This document shows, piece by piece, positions 8,938 to 16,107 of a stretch of 17,732 nucleotides of DNA. Every line of letters starts with the position of its first letter. Position 1 is the stretch's first letter. Source of the DNA: Bdellovibrio sp. (GTDB lineage Bacteria > Bdellovibrionota > Bdellovibrionia > Bdellovibrionales > Bdellovibrionaceae); the NCBI GenBank assembly GCA_017745015.1, contig JAGIAF010000027.1, positions 1-17,732 on the forward strand, read 5' to 3'. Both the position numbers and the translations under genes were made by a program. The notes under the pieces were generated by a model that was not told the origin of the DNA, did not search any database, and was given only the letters and a program-made list of their open reading frames with translations.

Positions 8938-8985
8938 AGCAATTAATTTGCTTGGTGACAGGATCTGTAATAAGTACGCTTTAAT

Positions 8986-9759
8986 ATGACTCATAAAGAA
9001 GCCCAAAAGTTTACGGATCTCACGCATTTCTTTAACCAGATCTTTCTGGCAAAGAAGGCGAAAAATCCTAAATACTCAATGCGTGCGTTTGCTCGTGATC
9101 TGTCCCTTACACAAGGTCGCTTGTGGGAGTTGATCCACGGTCGTTATGTTCCAGGCACAAAAGTTACCGAGCGTATTTCTGAAGTTTTGCGTTTGTCTGA
9201 AGAAGACAAAGCACAACTTAATCAGCTGGTGAGTTTAGCGAAGGATACGCCGACGCCGACATTGCGTGAGTTGAAGACCGATGAGTTTGCGTTGATTTCT
9301 GATTGGGAACACTTTGCGATTATCAATCTCTTAGGTACAAAAGATAGCAAGTCCTGTGTTGAGTGGATTGCGAAACGTTTGAGTATTTCTGTTTTGCAAG
9401 CAGAGGGTGCAGTTCAGCGTCTTCTGGATGCTGGGTTGTTAGTGCAAACTGATAAAGGCTTGACGCCAAGTTTTGCCAACGTTTCGACGGAGAACGAAAT
9501 CCCGTCGCCAGTTTTGCGTGAGTCGCAAAGACAAGTGATTGTGCAATCACTAGATTCCTTGCAACGTGATTCTGTGGATGTGCGTAGCATCACTTCAGTC
9601 ACTTTCCCTGCAAATATTAAAAATCTGCCTAAAGCAAAAAAGCTGATTTCAGAATTCTCTGCACGTATGGCGGAGTTGATGGAAAAAGGGGATCGCACAG
9701 AAGTTTACAACTTGGCTGTGCAACTTGTGCCGGTAACGGCGTCAGCGTCTGCAAATTAG
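8986..9759 (+). CDS. TIGR02147/DUF4423-family transcriptional regulator
   Basis: 257 residues, cytoplasmic. Residues of about 30-75 form a helix-turn-helix (YSMRAFARDLSLTQGRLWELIHGRY then a second helical stretch ending LRLSEEDKAQL). A middle winged-helix-like part (about 103-160) begins ISDWEHFAIINLL and contains an LDAGLLVQTDKGLTPS segment. The C-terminal part has the family pattern RSITSVTFPANI ... AKKLISEFSARMAEL ... VYNLAVQLVPVT. This matches the TIGR02147 family, abundant in Bdellovibrio and Fibrobacter, whose targets are mostly unknown. It is divergent from the giant lipoprotein gene and 14 bp upstream of a small secreted protein gene, with which it probably forms an operon. No good Shine-Dalgarno sequence precedes the ATG at 8986. 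Control of either neighbour is inferred from position only. Confidence 0.85.
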   Translation: MTHKEAQKFTDLTHFFNQIFLAKKAKNPKYSMRAFARDLSLTQGRLWELIHGRYVPGTKVTERISEVLRLSEEDKAQLNQLVSLAKDTPTPTLRELKTDEFALISDWEHFAIINLLGTKDSKSCVEWIAKRLSISVLQAEGAVQRLLDAGLLVQTDKGLTPSFANVSTENEIPSPVLRESQRQVIVQSLDSLQRDSVDVRSITSVTFPANIKNLPKAKKLISEFSARMAELMEKGDRTEVYNLAVQLVPVTASASAN

Positions 9760-9773
9760 GACTGGTGGAGTAT

Positions 9774-10457
9774 ATGAAAAAGCATTTAAGCATTCTGTTC
9801 GTTCTTGTAAGCTTAATTCCTGCAATCTCTCTGGCGTGGACTTCACGCGGTAACGGCGGCAATGTTGTCGTCTGCGGCGATAAAATCAGTGGTTTTTACG
9901 ATCGCATTGAGCTTGAGCTTCGTTATTCGGGATTGGTTGATAAAACCGATATCAGAGAATTTCCGCATTTTAAATACAGCGTCTATCCACAACAGGTCGC
10001 TTTTGATTATCTTCAAAGATTAAAAAGCATCAACGAGAGTCTTTATCAGGAACTTGTGGGTTATGTTGCTACTTTTTACGTGCAGGCCGTTTTCGTAAAT
10101 GGCTACTTCCCAAAATCTATCGATGATTCTGGTGTGGCTGTAGTTCCAGAGGCAAATTGTACATTGGAGCAAGTTATTGTTCAAAAGCGCGTGTTCATGC
10201 CTACGAACACGCTTTACACGATTTCTGTGAAGTACTGGGATTCGCTGTCTTTGACGGATCAAGCAGCGGCGATTTTACACGAAGTAATTTATCGGGCTGT
10301 TTTGACAAGATACCCAGAGGCAGGCTCTTCAGAAGGTGTGCGTGTTTTGAACTCATTGATTCTGTCGAACCATCTTAAGAATATTGATCCAACTCGTGTG
10401 AATTCTTTTATTGAGGCCCTTCTTCAAGGACAAGACACGCCTTCTATTGATTACTAG
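9774..10457 (+). CDS. Small secreted protein of unknown function (GNGG...VVCGD type)
   Basis: 227 residues from the ATG at 9774, chosen because GGTGGAG lies 3 nt upstream; an in-frame GTG at 9765 overlaps that ribosome site. Signal peptide MKKHLSILFVLVSLIPAISLA, cleavage probably before Trp22. The mature N-terminus contains GNGGNVVVCGD, a pattern I associate with exported proteins of Bdellovibrio. It has only two cysteines in total (Cys34 and Cys129), which could pair in the periplasm. A later segment reads AAAILHEVIYRAVL, with His169-Glu170; it is not a full HExxH zinc site. It is probably translated with the upstream regulator gene (14-bp gap). Its TAG stop overlaps the stop of the convergent transporter gene in a shared CTAG. 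I do not recognise a biochemical function. Confidence 0.8.
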   Translation: MKKHLSILFVLVSLIPAISLAWTSRGNGGNVVVCGDKISGFYDRIELELRYSGLVDKTDIREFPHFKYSVYPQQVAFDYLQRLKSINESLYQELVGYVATFYVQAVFVNGYFPKSIDDSGVAVVPEANCTLEQVIVQKRVFMPTNTLYTISVKYWDSLSLTDQAAAILHEVIYRAVLTRYPEAGSSEGVRVLNSLILSNHLKNIDPTRVNSFIEALLQGQDTPSIDY

Positions 10458-11671
10458 GGATGTTTCTGGCGATACCCTGTCAGCCACTCTGTTGCAAAGA
10501 CAACAAGTGCGGTGGCAGGGAAGAGTATTCCCACGAGGGTTGTCATAACCCAACCACCTTGAGCATAAGACCAGGCACCCGCATAAGACCCCAAAGCTCC
10601 ACCAACAAAGATTACGGCGATGTACAGTCCATTTAAGCGACCGCGGAATTCAGGGCTCAAAGAGAAGATCGCTCGTTGTCCTAAAACCAAAGTAGCTGTA
10701 ATGCCTGCATCGAGCAAAATGGCAGAGAGTACCAAGATAGCCAAGGCCGCGTAAGATCCCGGCTCAAGAATATGAGTCACTGCAAACGAAGCAATCGCTG
10801 AGAGCATCGCCACAGCTGTAGCAGGGCGACTGAATCCATTGTCAGCCATGCGACCAGCAAAGGGCGCAGAGATCGCTCCTGCGACACCAGCAAACGCAAA
10901 TACGGCGATGGCTGACTGACTCAAGTGATAAGTTGAACTCATCAAGTACATCGGAATTGCGGTCCAAAACAAAGAGAACGCACCAAACATACATGCCTGA
11001 TAGAAAGCTCTTCGGCGCAGAACTGCCGTATGGATCAGCAATTTTCCCATGGACGCTAAAAGATCTTGATAGCGCAGATTTGTATTATGCAGAGGTTGGC
11101 GTGGTGGTAAGCGTTTGGCTAAAATCACTCCCAACAAGATCATCAGAATCGCCGAGAGGAAAAAGACTGCGTGCCAAGAAATCAAATCCGTTAGCAAGCT
11201 TGAAATAGGACGAGAAAGCATAATTCCTAACATCAAACCACTCATCAAGCTGCCCACCACGTGACCACGATGAGATTCCGCAGTCATGTGTGAAGCGTAT
11301 GGCACAATAATTTGAACTGAAGATGTTCCGATACCTAATAAGAGGGCGGCAATAAAATAAGGAATGACTTGCGTAGTGAAGGTTAAAGCCAATAGCGCCA
11401 CGACCGCCAGAGTGATCAAACTCAGAATAAGTTTTTTATTTTCTAGCAGGTCTCCAAGGGGAACTAAGAACAAGACGCCCAAGCCGTAGCCAACTTGTGT
11501 CAGCGTGACGACGAGTCCCGCTGAAGAAGTGGGAATACCTAACGCCTGACTGATCATCGCGACCAGAGGTTGAGCATAATAAAGATTGGCGGCGATAATG
11601 CCGACAGCTAGGCCCAATAATAGTGTGAGAGTTTTAGCGGGAACAGTGGGTGTTGCTTCAGATTGATTCAC
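10454..11671 (-). CDS. MFS efflux-type transporter
   Basis: 405 residues with about 12 hydrophobic segments, typical of the major facilitator superfamily (AraJ-like group of drug or metabolite exporters). The first membrane segment contains AANLYYAQPLVAMI, and the loop after segment 2 carries the MFS motif A-like sequence PLGDLLENKKLI. A hydrophilic central loop (LAKRLPPRQPLHN) separates the two six-helix halves. Translation starts at GTG 11671, supported by AGGAG 7 nt upstream. The gene is divergent from an ArsR repressor gene and has a palindrome over its transcription start and ribosome site, so it is very likely repressed by that ArsR protein. Substrate cannot be deduced from sequence; export of a toxic compound is inferred from the pairing. 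Confidence 0.88.
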   Translation of the reverse strand: MNQSEATPTVPAKTLTLLLGLAVGIIAANLYYAQPLVAMISQALGIPTSSAGLVVTLTQVGYGLGVLFLVPLGDLLENKKLILSLITLAVVALLALTFTTQVIPYFIAALLLGIGTSSVQIIVPYASHMTAESHRGHVVGSLMSGLMLGIMLSRPISSLLTDLISWHAVFFLSAILMILLGVILAKRLPPRQPLHNTNLRYQDLLASMGKLLIHTAVLRRRAFYQACMFGAFSLFWTAIPMYLMSSTYHLSQSAIAVFAFAGVAGAISAPFAGRMADNGFSRPATAVAMLSAIASFAVTHILEPGSYAALAILVLSAILLDAGITATLVLGQRAIFSLSPEFRGRLNGLYIAVIFVGGALGSYAGAWSYAQGGWVMTTLVGILFPATALVVFATEWLTGYRQKHP

Positions 11672-11682
11672 GGGAAGGCTCC

Positions 11683-11708
11683 TAATGTTCGATAGCCATC
11701 GAACATTA
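11683..11708. promoter_or_regulatory. Operator 1: perfect palindrome over transporter transcription start and RBS
   Basis: Perfect 11-bp arms TAATGTTCGAT (11683-11693) and ATCGAACATTA (11698-11708) flank a 4-bp gap. On the minus strand it lies just downstream of the candidate -10 box and abuts the Shine-Dalgarno sequence of the MFS gene. It matches the second palindrome near the arsR start in arm sequence and gap length, which strongly suggests a shared ArsR-family binding site. It could also fold as an RNA hairpin in the transporter leader and hide the ribosome site. Confidence 0.7.
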
Positions 11709-11712
11709 ACTA

Positions 11713-11740
11713 TTTATACGCCGGTCTTGTAATTATGCAA
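11713..11740 (-). promoter_or_regulatory. Sigma-70-type promoter of the MFS transporter gene
   Basis: On the minus strand TTGCAT (11740-11735) is followed after 16 bp by TATAAA (11718-11713). The expected start near 11706 falls inside operator 1, which fits repression by blocking initiation. Assigned by eye. Confidence 0.5.
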
Positions 11741-11746
11741 GATGAA

Positions 11747-11766
11747 TGTTAGATATTTATCTAACA
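11747..11766. promoter_or_regulatory. Operator 2: palindrome abutting the arsR start codon
   Basis: TGTTAGAT (11747-11754) and ATCTAACA (11759-11766) are perfect 8-bp arms with a 4-bp gap. Nine of the ten bases of the left arm including flank agree with operator 1 (AATGTTnGAT). The centres of the two sites are 61 bp apart, close to six helical turns, so both could be bound on the same DNA face. Its position directly before ATG 11767 suggests autorepression of the arsR gene. Confidence 0.65.
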
Positions 11767-12072
11767 ATGGATATCACTCTGCATCCGAAACTTAAAGATG
11801 TCACTTTTGAACAGGTCTTAAAAGCCCTGGGTGATCCCGTGCGCATTTCTGCGATCAAACAGCTTTTAGCTATGGATGGAGAGGAAAAAGTGTGCGGGAC
11901 TTTTGATTATTCCGTGACCAAAGCGACGTTCTCTCATCATTTAAAAATCCTGCGCGAGGCGGGATTAATCCGCTTCCGAGAGGAAGGAACCCGCCGCTAT
12001 ATCTCGTTGCGAATGGCCGAAGTGAAGAAACGCTTTCCTGGTCTGATGGAAATGCTCGAAAAAGACCTTTGA
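11767..12072 (+). CDS. ArsR-family winged-helix repressor
   Basis: 101 residues from ATG 11767. An in-frame ATG at 11746 would add seven residues but would put operator 2 inside the coding region; neither start has a good Shine-Dalgarno sequence, so the choice is inferred. The fold is evident from the N-terminal FEQVLKALGDPVRISAIKQLL helix pair, the recognition region SVTKATFSHHLKILREAGLI, and the wing IRFREEGTRRYISLR, all standard for ArsR/SmtB repressors. There is one cysteine (in EEKVCGTFDYS) and no CxC metal motif in the recognition helix, so classical arsenite or cadmium sensing through alpha-3 is not supported. It is divergent from the MFS transporter gene and probably represses both genes through the paired palindromes. 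The ligand is unknown. Confidence 0.85.
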   Translation: MDITLHPKLKDVTFEQVLKALGDPVRISAIKQLLAMDGEEKVCGTFDYSVTKATFSHHLKILREAGLIRFREEGTRRYISLRMAEVKKRFPGLMEMLEKDL

Positions 12073-12098
12073 TGCATTGAGTCTTTGGTCTTTTCGAG
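12055..12098 (+). terminator. Hairpin at the end of arsR, likely terminator
   Basis: CTCGAAAAAGACC (12055-12067), spanning the last codons of arsR, is complementary to GGTCTTTTCGAG (12087-12098) with a single bulged A and a 19-nt loop. The inner stem AAAAGACC/GGTCTTTT carries As on the left and a four-U run on the right, as in a bidirectional terminator. The U-run is short and lies within the stem, so efficiency is uncertain. An alternative short pairing AAAGAC/GTCTTT exists within it. Confidence 0.45.
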
Positions 12099-12116
12099 GT
12101 CCTGAAAGGGTGCAAG

Positions 12117-12133
12117 ATCAGGGAAAACCTGAT
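12117..12133 (+). other. Small stem in the ileS leader
   Basis: ATCAGG (12117-12122) and CCTGAT (12128-12133) are separated by GAAAA. A competing outer pairing AAGAT (12114-12118) with ATCTT (12136-12140) overlaps it and reaches the ileS ribosome site. It is too short and lacks conserved elements to be called a riboswitch or T-box. Confidence 0.25.
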
Positions 12134-12148
12134 AAATCTTAAGGACCT

Positions 12149-15100
12149 ATGACAAATGCAAACAGCACCCGCACCAATCCGTATACACCTGTAAAACCTG
12201 ATGTCCAACTTGCGAAGCAAGAAGAAGGCATTCTTGATTTCTGGGATCAGCAAAAGATTTTCCAACAATCGCTGGATCCAAAAGGTAAAAAAACTTACAG
12301 CTTCTACGATGGACCTCCGTTTGCGACGGGGCTTCCACACTATGGTCACTTGCTTGCCGGGGTTTTGAAAGACGTTGTTCCTCGTTATTGGACAATGAAA
12401 GGCTACACAGTGCCACGTCGTTTCGGTTGGGACTGCCATGGTCTTCCGGTTGAGTATGAAATCAACAAGACTCACAAAATCGAAAGTCGTAAAGACGTTT
12501 TCAAAATGGGTGTGGCTGAATACAACGATGCTTGCCGTTCGATTGTGAAGCGTTACTCAACAGAGTGGAAAACAACTGTTCGTCGCGTAGGTCGTTGGGT
12601 GGATATGGAAAATCCATATTTCACGATGGACGTATCTTTCATGCAGTCGGTATGGTGGGTATTCCAAGAGCTTTTCAAAAAAGGTTTGATCTATGAAGGC
12701 TACAAAGTCGTCCCTTACTCTGTAGGGATCTCAACGTCGCTTTCAAACTTTGAAGCGAACCAAAACTATAAAATGGTTCAAGACCCTGCGATCACAGTGA
12801 TGTTTAAGTTGATCAATCAACCTGACACGGCGGTGATGGCGTGGACGACGACTCCATGGACGCTTCCTTCGAACTTGGCGTTGGCAGTAGGTCCTGAGAT
12901 GGACTACGTAAAAGTTCAGGAAAAAGCCACAGGTCGCAAATTAATCTTAGCGCAAGCCTTGCTTCCATCTGTGTTTAAGAAACCAGATGAAGAAGTTGAG
13001 GTTTTGCAAATGATGAAAGGTGCAGAGCTTGTAGGGCTGACTTACGAACCTCTCTTCCCTTACTTCGGCGATCGCGCTGAAAAAGGCGCCTTCCGTATAA
13101 TCTCTTCTGATCACGTGACAACGGACAGCGGTACCGGGGTGGTGCACATGGCTCCAGCCTTCGGTGAGGAAGACTACTATGCCTGCGCTAAAGCTGGCAT
13201 CCCGATGGTAAACCCTGTCGATGATGACGGTATGTTCACAGCGGAAGTTCCGGACTATCAAGGCAAGCGTGTTAAAGAAGCAGATAAAGATATTATCGCG
13301 GCTTTAAAAGCTAAAGGGAACTTATTCAAACAAGATACGATCCAACATAGTTATCCATTCTGTTATCGTTCAGATACGCCGCTGATCTATCGTGCGGTGT
13401 CTTCATGGTTCGTTGCGGTTGAAAAAATCAAAGAGCAATTGATCGCGAACAACAAGCAAACAGCTTGGGTTCCAGATCATCTTCGTGATGGACGTTTTGG
13501 AAATTGGCTTGAAGGCGCTCGTGATTGGGCGATCTCTCGTAATCGTTTCTGGGGTACACCGCTGCCAATTTGGAGAAATACAGAAGGTGAAGTGATCTGT
13601 GTCGGATCTCGCGCGGAACTAGAAAAACTTTCTGGTCAAAAGATTGAAGATCTTCATATCGAGTTCGTGGATAAGATCACCATCCCGTCGCCAACGGGTA
13701 AATCACCATTGAAACGCGTTGATGGCGTTTTGGACTGCTGGTTTGAGTCCGGCTCTATGCCATACGCTCAGTGGGGTTATCCTGAAACTTCAGTAGAAGA
13801 TTTCAAGAAAGCTTTCCCGGCTGATTTCATCGCGGAAGGTTTGGATCAAACTCGTGGTTGGTTCTATACTCTTTCAATTATTGGTACAGCATTGTTCAAT
13901 CAAGCGCCGTTCAAAAACGTCGTCGTAAACGGTTTGGTTCTGGCTGAAGACGGTCGTAAGATGTCTAAGTCTTTGAAGAACTACCCAGATCCAATGGAAG
14001 TGTTGAATCAACACGGTGCCGATGCTCTTCGCCTGTACTTGATCGATTCTCCTGTGGTTAAAGCTCAAGAATTGAAATTCTCTGAAAAAGGCGTGTACGA
14101 CATCGTTCGTAAGATCTTGCTCAGATGGTGGAACTCTTATTCGTTCTTTGCAAACTACGCGAACATCGATGGCTTCGTGCCAAAAGGTGACGCGAAAAAA
14201 TCTCCAAACATTTTGGACCAATGGGTTCTTTCTCGTTTGAACGGTTTGATCGCAAACACGCATAAAGAGATGGATGCGTACCGCTTGTACAATGTAGTTC
14301 CACATCTTCTGCAATTCATCGAAGATTTGACGAACACGTACATCCGCTTCAACAGAAGCTTGTTCTGGCAAGATAGTATGCCGGAAACAAAACGCTACGC
14401 TTACGAGACTTTGCATGAAGTGCTTGTGACGTTGGCGCGTTTGATGGCTCCATTTGCGCCGTTCATGTCAGAAGTGACTTACAAAAATTTGGCGCAAGTG
14501 TTGTCTGATAAAAAAGACTCTGTGCATTTGGAATCTTTCCCAATTGCGGATCTTTCAATGCTTCGTCCTGATCTGGAAGAAGCTGTGAAAGCCATGGATA
14601 CTCTTGTGACTTTGGGACGTAATCACCGCGAGAAGATCGCTGTGAAAGCGAAAATCCCACTCAATGAGATCAAGATCATCCACAGAAATCCAGAGCTTCT
14701 AAAAACTCTGCAAATGTTCGAACACTTGTTCATCGATGAATTGAACTTCCGTAAAGTTGTTTACAACTCTAACGAAGACCAATTCGTCCAAGTCACTGCA
14801 AAAGCGAACTTCCCAGTTTTGGGTAAACGCCTGGGACCTAAGATGAAAGCAGTGAGTGGCGCGATCATGAAGTTGGATCTAGCTTCGATCTTGAAACTTG
14901 AAAACGGTGAAACGATTCAAGTGGAAGGTGAAGACATCCAATTGGCCGACGTAGAAATCCGTCGTGCTCCAAAAGGTGACAATGCGAACCTAGCAGTTCA
15001 TCAAGTGGTATCGATTGAAGTCGATCCAACAGTCACGCCTGAACAAGAGCGTGAAGGTTTGGCTCGTGAAATCATGCGTAAGATCCAAGTAGCGCGCAAA

Positions 15101-15313
15101 ACCGCAGACTTCAAACTAGACGACAAAATCACTCTAGAAATCGCTTGCGGCGGCGCTTTGCTTGAAGCCTTGAACGCCCACAAAGAAATGATCACCGCCG
15201 AAACTCTGACAAAAACGTTGAACATCTTACCTCTAACATCAGAGCCAAAAGGTGCGCACACAGAAACCTCAGACATCGACGGCGAAGCAATAAAAATCGG
15301 CGTGCAAAACTAA
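12149..15313 (+). CDS. ileS: Isoleucyl-tRNA synthetase, type 2 (eukaryote-like)
   Basis: 1054 residues, a cytoplasmic class I aminoacyl-tRNA synthetase that charges tRNA-Ile with isoleucine using ATP (EC 6.1.1.5). The HIGH motif is HYGH at residues 64-67 within PPFATGLPHYGHLLAG. The KMSKS loop is at 604-608 (GRKMSKSLKNYPDP). Between them lies the inserted CP1 editing domain (about 190-400), with the conserved GTGVVHMAPAFGEEDY and PVDDDGMF segments, followed by WAISRNRFWGTPLP and LDCWFESGSMPYAQ. The anticodon-binding domain follows from about residue 680. PPFATGLPHYGH, LKNYPDP and the lack of a C-terminal CxxC zinc cluster place it in the type 2 group; such enzymes are generally little affected by mupirocin, so natural insensitivity is predicted. 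AAGGA lies 3 nt before the ATG, a short but usable spacing. The gene looks complete and intact. Confidence 0.97.
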   Translation: MTNANSTRTNPYTPVKPDVQLAKQEEGILDFWDQQKIFQQSLDPKGKKTYSFYDGPPFATGLPHYGHLLAGVLKDVVPRYWTMKGYTVPRRFGWDCHGLPVEYEINKTHKIESRKDVFKMGVAEYNDACRSIVKRYSTEWKTTVRRVGRWVDMENPYFTMDVSFMQSVWWVFQELFKKGLIYEGYKVVPYSVGISTSLSNFEANQNYKMVQDPAITVMFKLINQPDTAVMAWTTTPWTLPSNLALAVGPEMDYVKVQEKATGRKLILAQALLPSVFKKPDEEVEVLQMMKGAELVGLTYEPLFPYFGDRAEKGAFRIISSDHVTTDSGTGVVHMAPAFGEEDYYACAKAGIPMVNPVDDDGMFTAEVPDYQGKRVKEADKDIIAALKAKGNLFKQDTIQHSYPFCYRSDTPLIYRAVSSWFVAVEKIKEQLIANNKQTAWVPDHLRDGRFGNWLEGARDWAISRNRFWGTPLPIWRNTEGEVICVGSRAELEKLSGQKIEDLHIEFVDKITIPSPTGKSPLKRVDGVLDCWFESGSMPYAQWGYPETSVEDFKKAFPADFIAEGLDQTRGWFYTLSIIGTALFNQAPFKNVVVNGLVLAEDGRKMSKSLKNYPDPMEVLNQHGADALRLYLIDSPVVKAQELKFSEKGVYDIVRKILLRWWNSYSFFANYANIDGFVPKGDAKKSPNILDQWVLSRLNGLIANTHKEMDAYRLYNVVPHLLQFIEDLTNTYIRFNRSLFWQDSMPETKRYAYETLHEVLVTLARLMAPFAPFMSEVTYKNLAQVLSDKKDSVHLESFPIADLSMLRPDLEEAVKAMDTLVTLGRNHREKIAVKAKIPLNEIKIIHRNPELLKTLQMFEHLFIDELNFRKVVYNSNEDQFVQVTAKANFPVLGKRLGPKMKAVSGAIMKLDLASILKLENGETIQVEGEDIQLADVEIRRAPKGDNANLAVHQVVSIEVDPTVTPEQEREGLAREIMRKIQVARKTADFKLDDKITLEIACGGALLEALNAHKEMITAETLTKTLNILPLTSEPKGAHTETSDIDGEAIKIGVQN

Positions 15314-15331
15314 AAGGTACGCCGTACCTTT
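15313..15331 (+). terminator. Palindromic hairpin after ileS
   Basis: AAAGGTAC (15313-15320) and GTACCTTT (15324-15331) are perfect arms with a 3-nt GCC loop, starting at the last base of the ileS stop codon. Three Us end the stem, followed by GGGGG, so it is a poor classical terminator. It could be an attenuator, an mRNA 3'-end stabiliser or a short dispersed palindrome. Confidence 0.4.
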
Positions 15332-15369
15332 GGGGGTGCGGCGCGCAAAGAGACAGGATCTAGCACTTT

Positions 15370-16107
15370 ATGCAAAAGCATGGCGAGAATTTTGAGTTTT
15401 CAGCAATCGGAGTCGTGAAGACGCCGTTTCATGATAAGTTCGGAATTCCTCGTCAGCCGGGTTTAGTTTCTGAAGCTAAAGGGGTGATAAAGTTGCATCC
15501 CGATCCGGATCTCAAGACAGCTCTTCGCAGTCTTGAAGAGTTTAGTCATCTGTGGATAGTTTTCGTATTCCACGAGCACGGCGGCAAAAACTGGAAGCCG
15601 AGCATTCGTCCACCACGTCTTGGTGGAAACCGCAAAGTCGGCGTTCTGGCGTCGCGTTCTCCACATCGTCCAAATCCCATTGGTCTTTCTGCAGTAACCT
15701 TAGAGAAAATCGATTTAGAAGCTCCCGGTGGTCCTGAAATTCATGTGGGTGGCGTAGATCTTCTTGATGGCACTCCAGTGCTTGATATTAAGCCCTACAT
15801 TCCCTATGCAGACTCAATCCCTGATGCGAATGCAGGTTGGGCTTCAGAGGCCATTGAACGCTATCCTGTGAAGTTTACGGATGAAGCGGAAAGCGCAATT
15901 AAAAAGCGCGATCCCACAGGCGAAAAGAACCTGCGCGCACTGATCATTCAAGTTCTAGAGCTTGATCCTCGTCCAGCTTTTAAGAAACGACAAAACCCAG
16001 TGACAGATCCAGCCCACTGGGGAAGTCGTTATGGTTTTGATATGCTAGGTAGCGATGTGAAGTACGAACTGCAAGACGGCTGTTTCGTCGTTTACGCTGT
16101 CGTTTAG
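15370..16107 (+). CDS. trmO: tRNA (t6A37) N6-methyltransferase TrmO
   Basis: 245 residues, near the roughly 235 of the E. coli enzyme. TrmO (YaeB/TsaA family) uses S-adenosylmethionine to methylate t6A at position 37 of tRNA-Thr, giving m6t6A and improving decoding. Visible family motifs are GVVKTPFHDKFGIPRQPG (about 14-31), EEFSHLWIVFVFH (about 57-69), SRSPHRPNPIGLS (about 95-107), which forms part of the SAM and tRNA site, and DLLDGTPVLDIKPYIPYADS (about 129-148). The C-terminal domain contains DPRPAFKK and ends YELQDGCFVVYAVV. The start at ATG 15370 has only a weak AGGA 11 nt upstream. It lies 56 bp downstream of ileS, another tRNA-acting gene, but a hairpin lies between them, so co-transcription is uncertain. 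Its stop overlaps the convergent downstream gene by 4 bp. Confidence 0.93.
   Translation: MQKHGENFEFSAIGVVKTPFHDKFGIPRQPGLVSEAKGVIKLHPDPDLKTALRSLEEFSHLWIVFVFHEHGGKNWKPSIRPPRLGGNRKVGVLASRSPHRPNPIGLSAVTLEKIDLEAPGGPEIHVGGVDLLDGTPVLDIKPYIPYADSIPDANAGWASEAIERYPVKFTDEAESAIKKRDPTGEKNLRALIIQVLELDPRPAFKKRQNPVTDPAHWGSRYGFDMLGSDVKYELQDGCFVVYAVV

Noticed and set aside
10275..10292. LHEVIYR as an HExxH zinc metalloprotease site
   Set aside because: The residue five after the first His is Arg-preceding Tyr, not His, so the zinc site is incomplete.
11746..11766. ArsR start at ATG 11746
   Set aside because: It would place the whole second palindrome within codons 1-7 and has no ribosome site; ATG 11767 fits the usual ArsR N-terminus, though this is not proven.
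12099..12148. T-box or amino-acid-responsive leader before ileS
   Set aside because: The region is only about 75 nt, lacks T-box conserved bases and a terminator/antiterminator pair.
11870..12475. A 201-codon open frame on the minus strand across arsR and the ileS start
   Set aside because: It is antisense to two well-supported genes, has no ribosome site and no recognisable composition or family.
13874..14416. A 180-codon open frame antisense to ileS
   Set aside because: It is a shadow of the conserved synthetase codons, with no start signal or recognisable domain.
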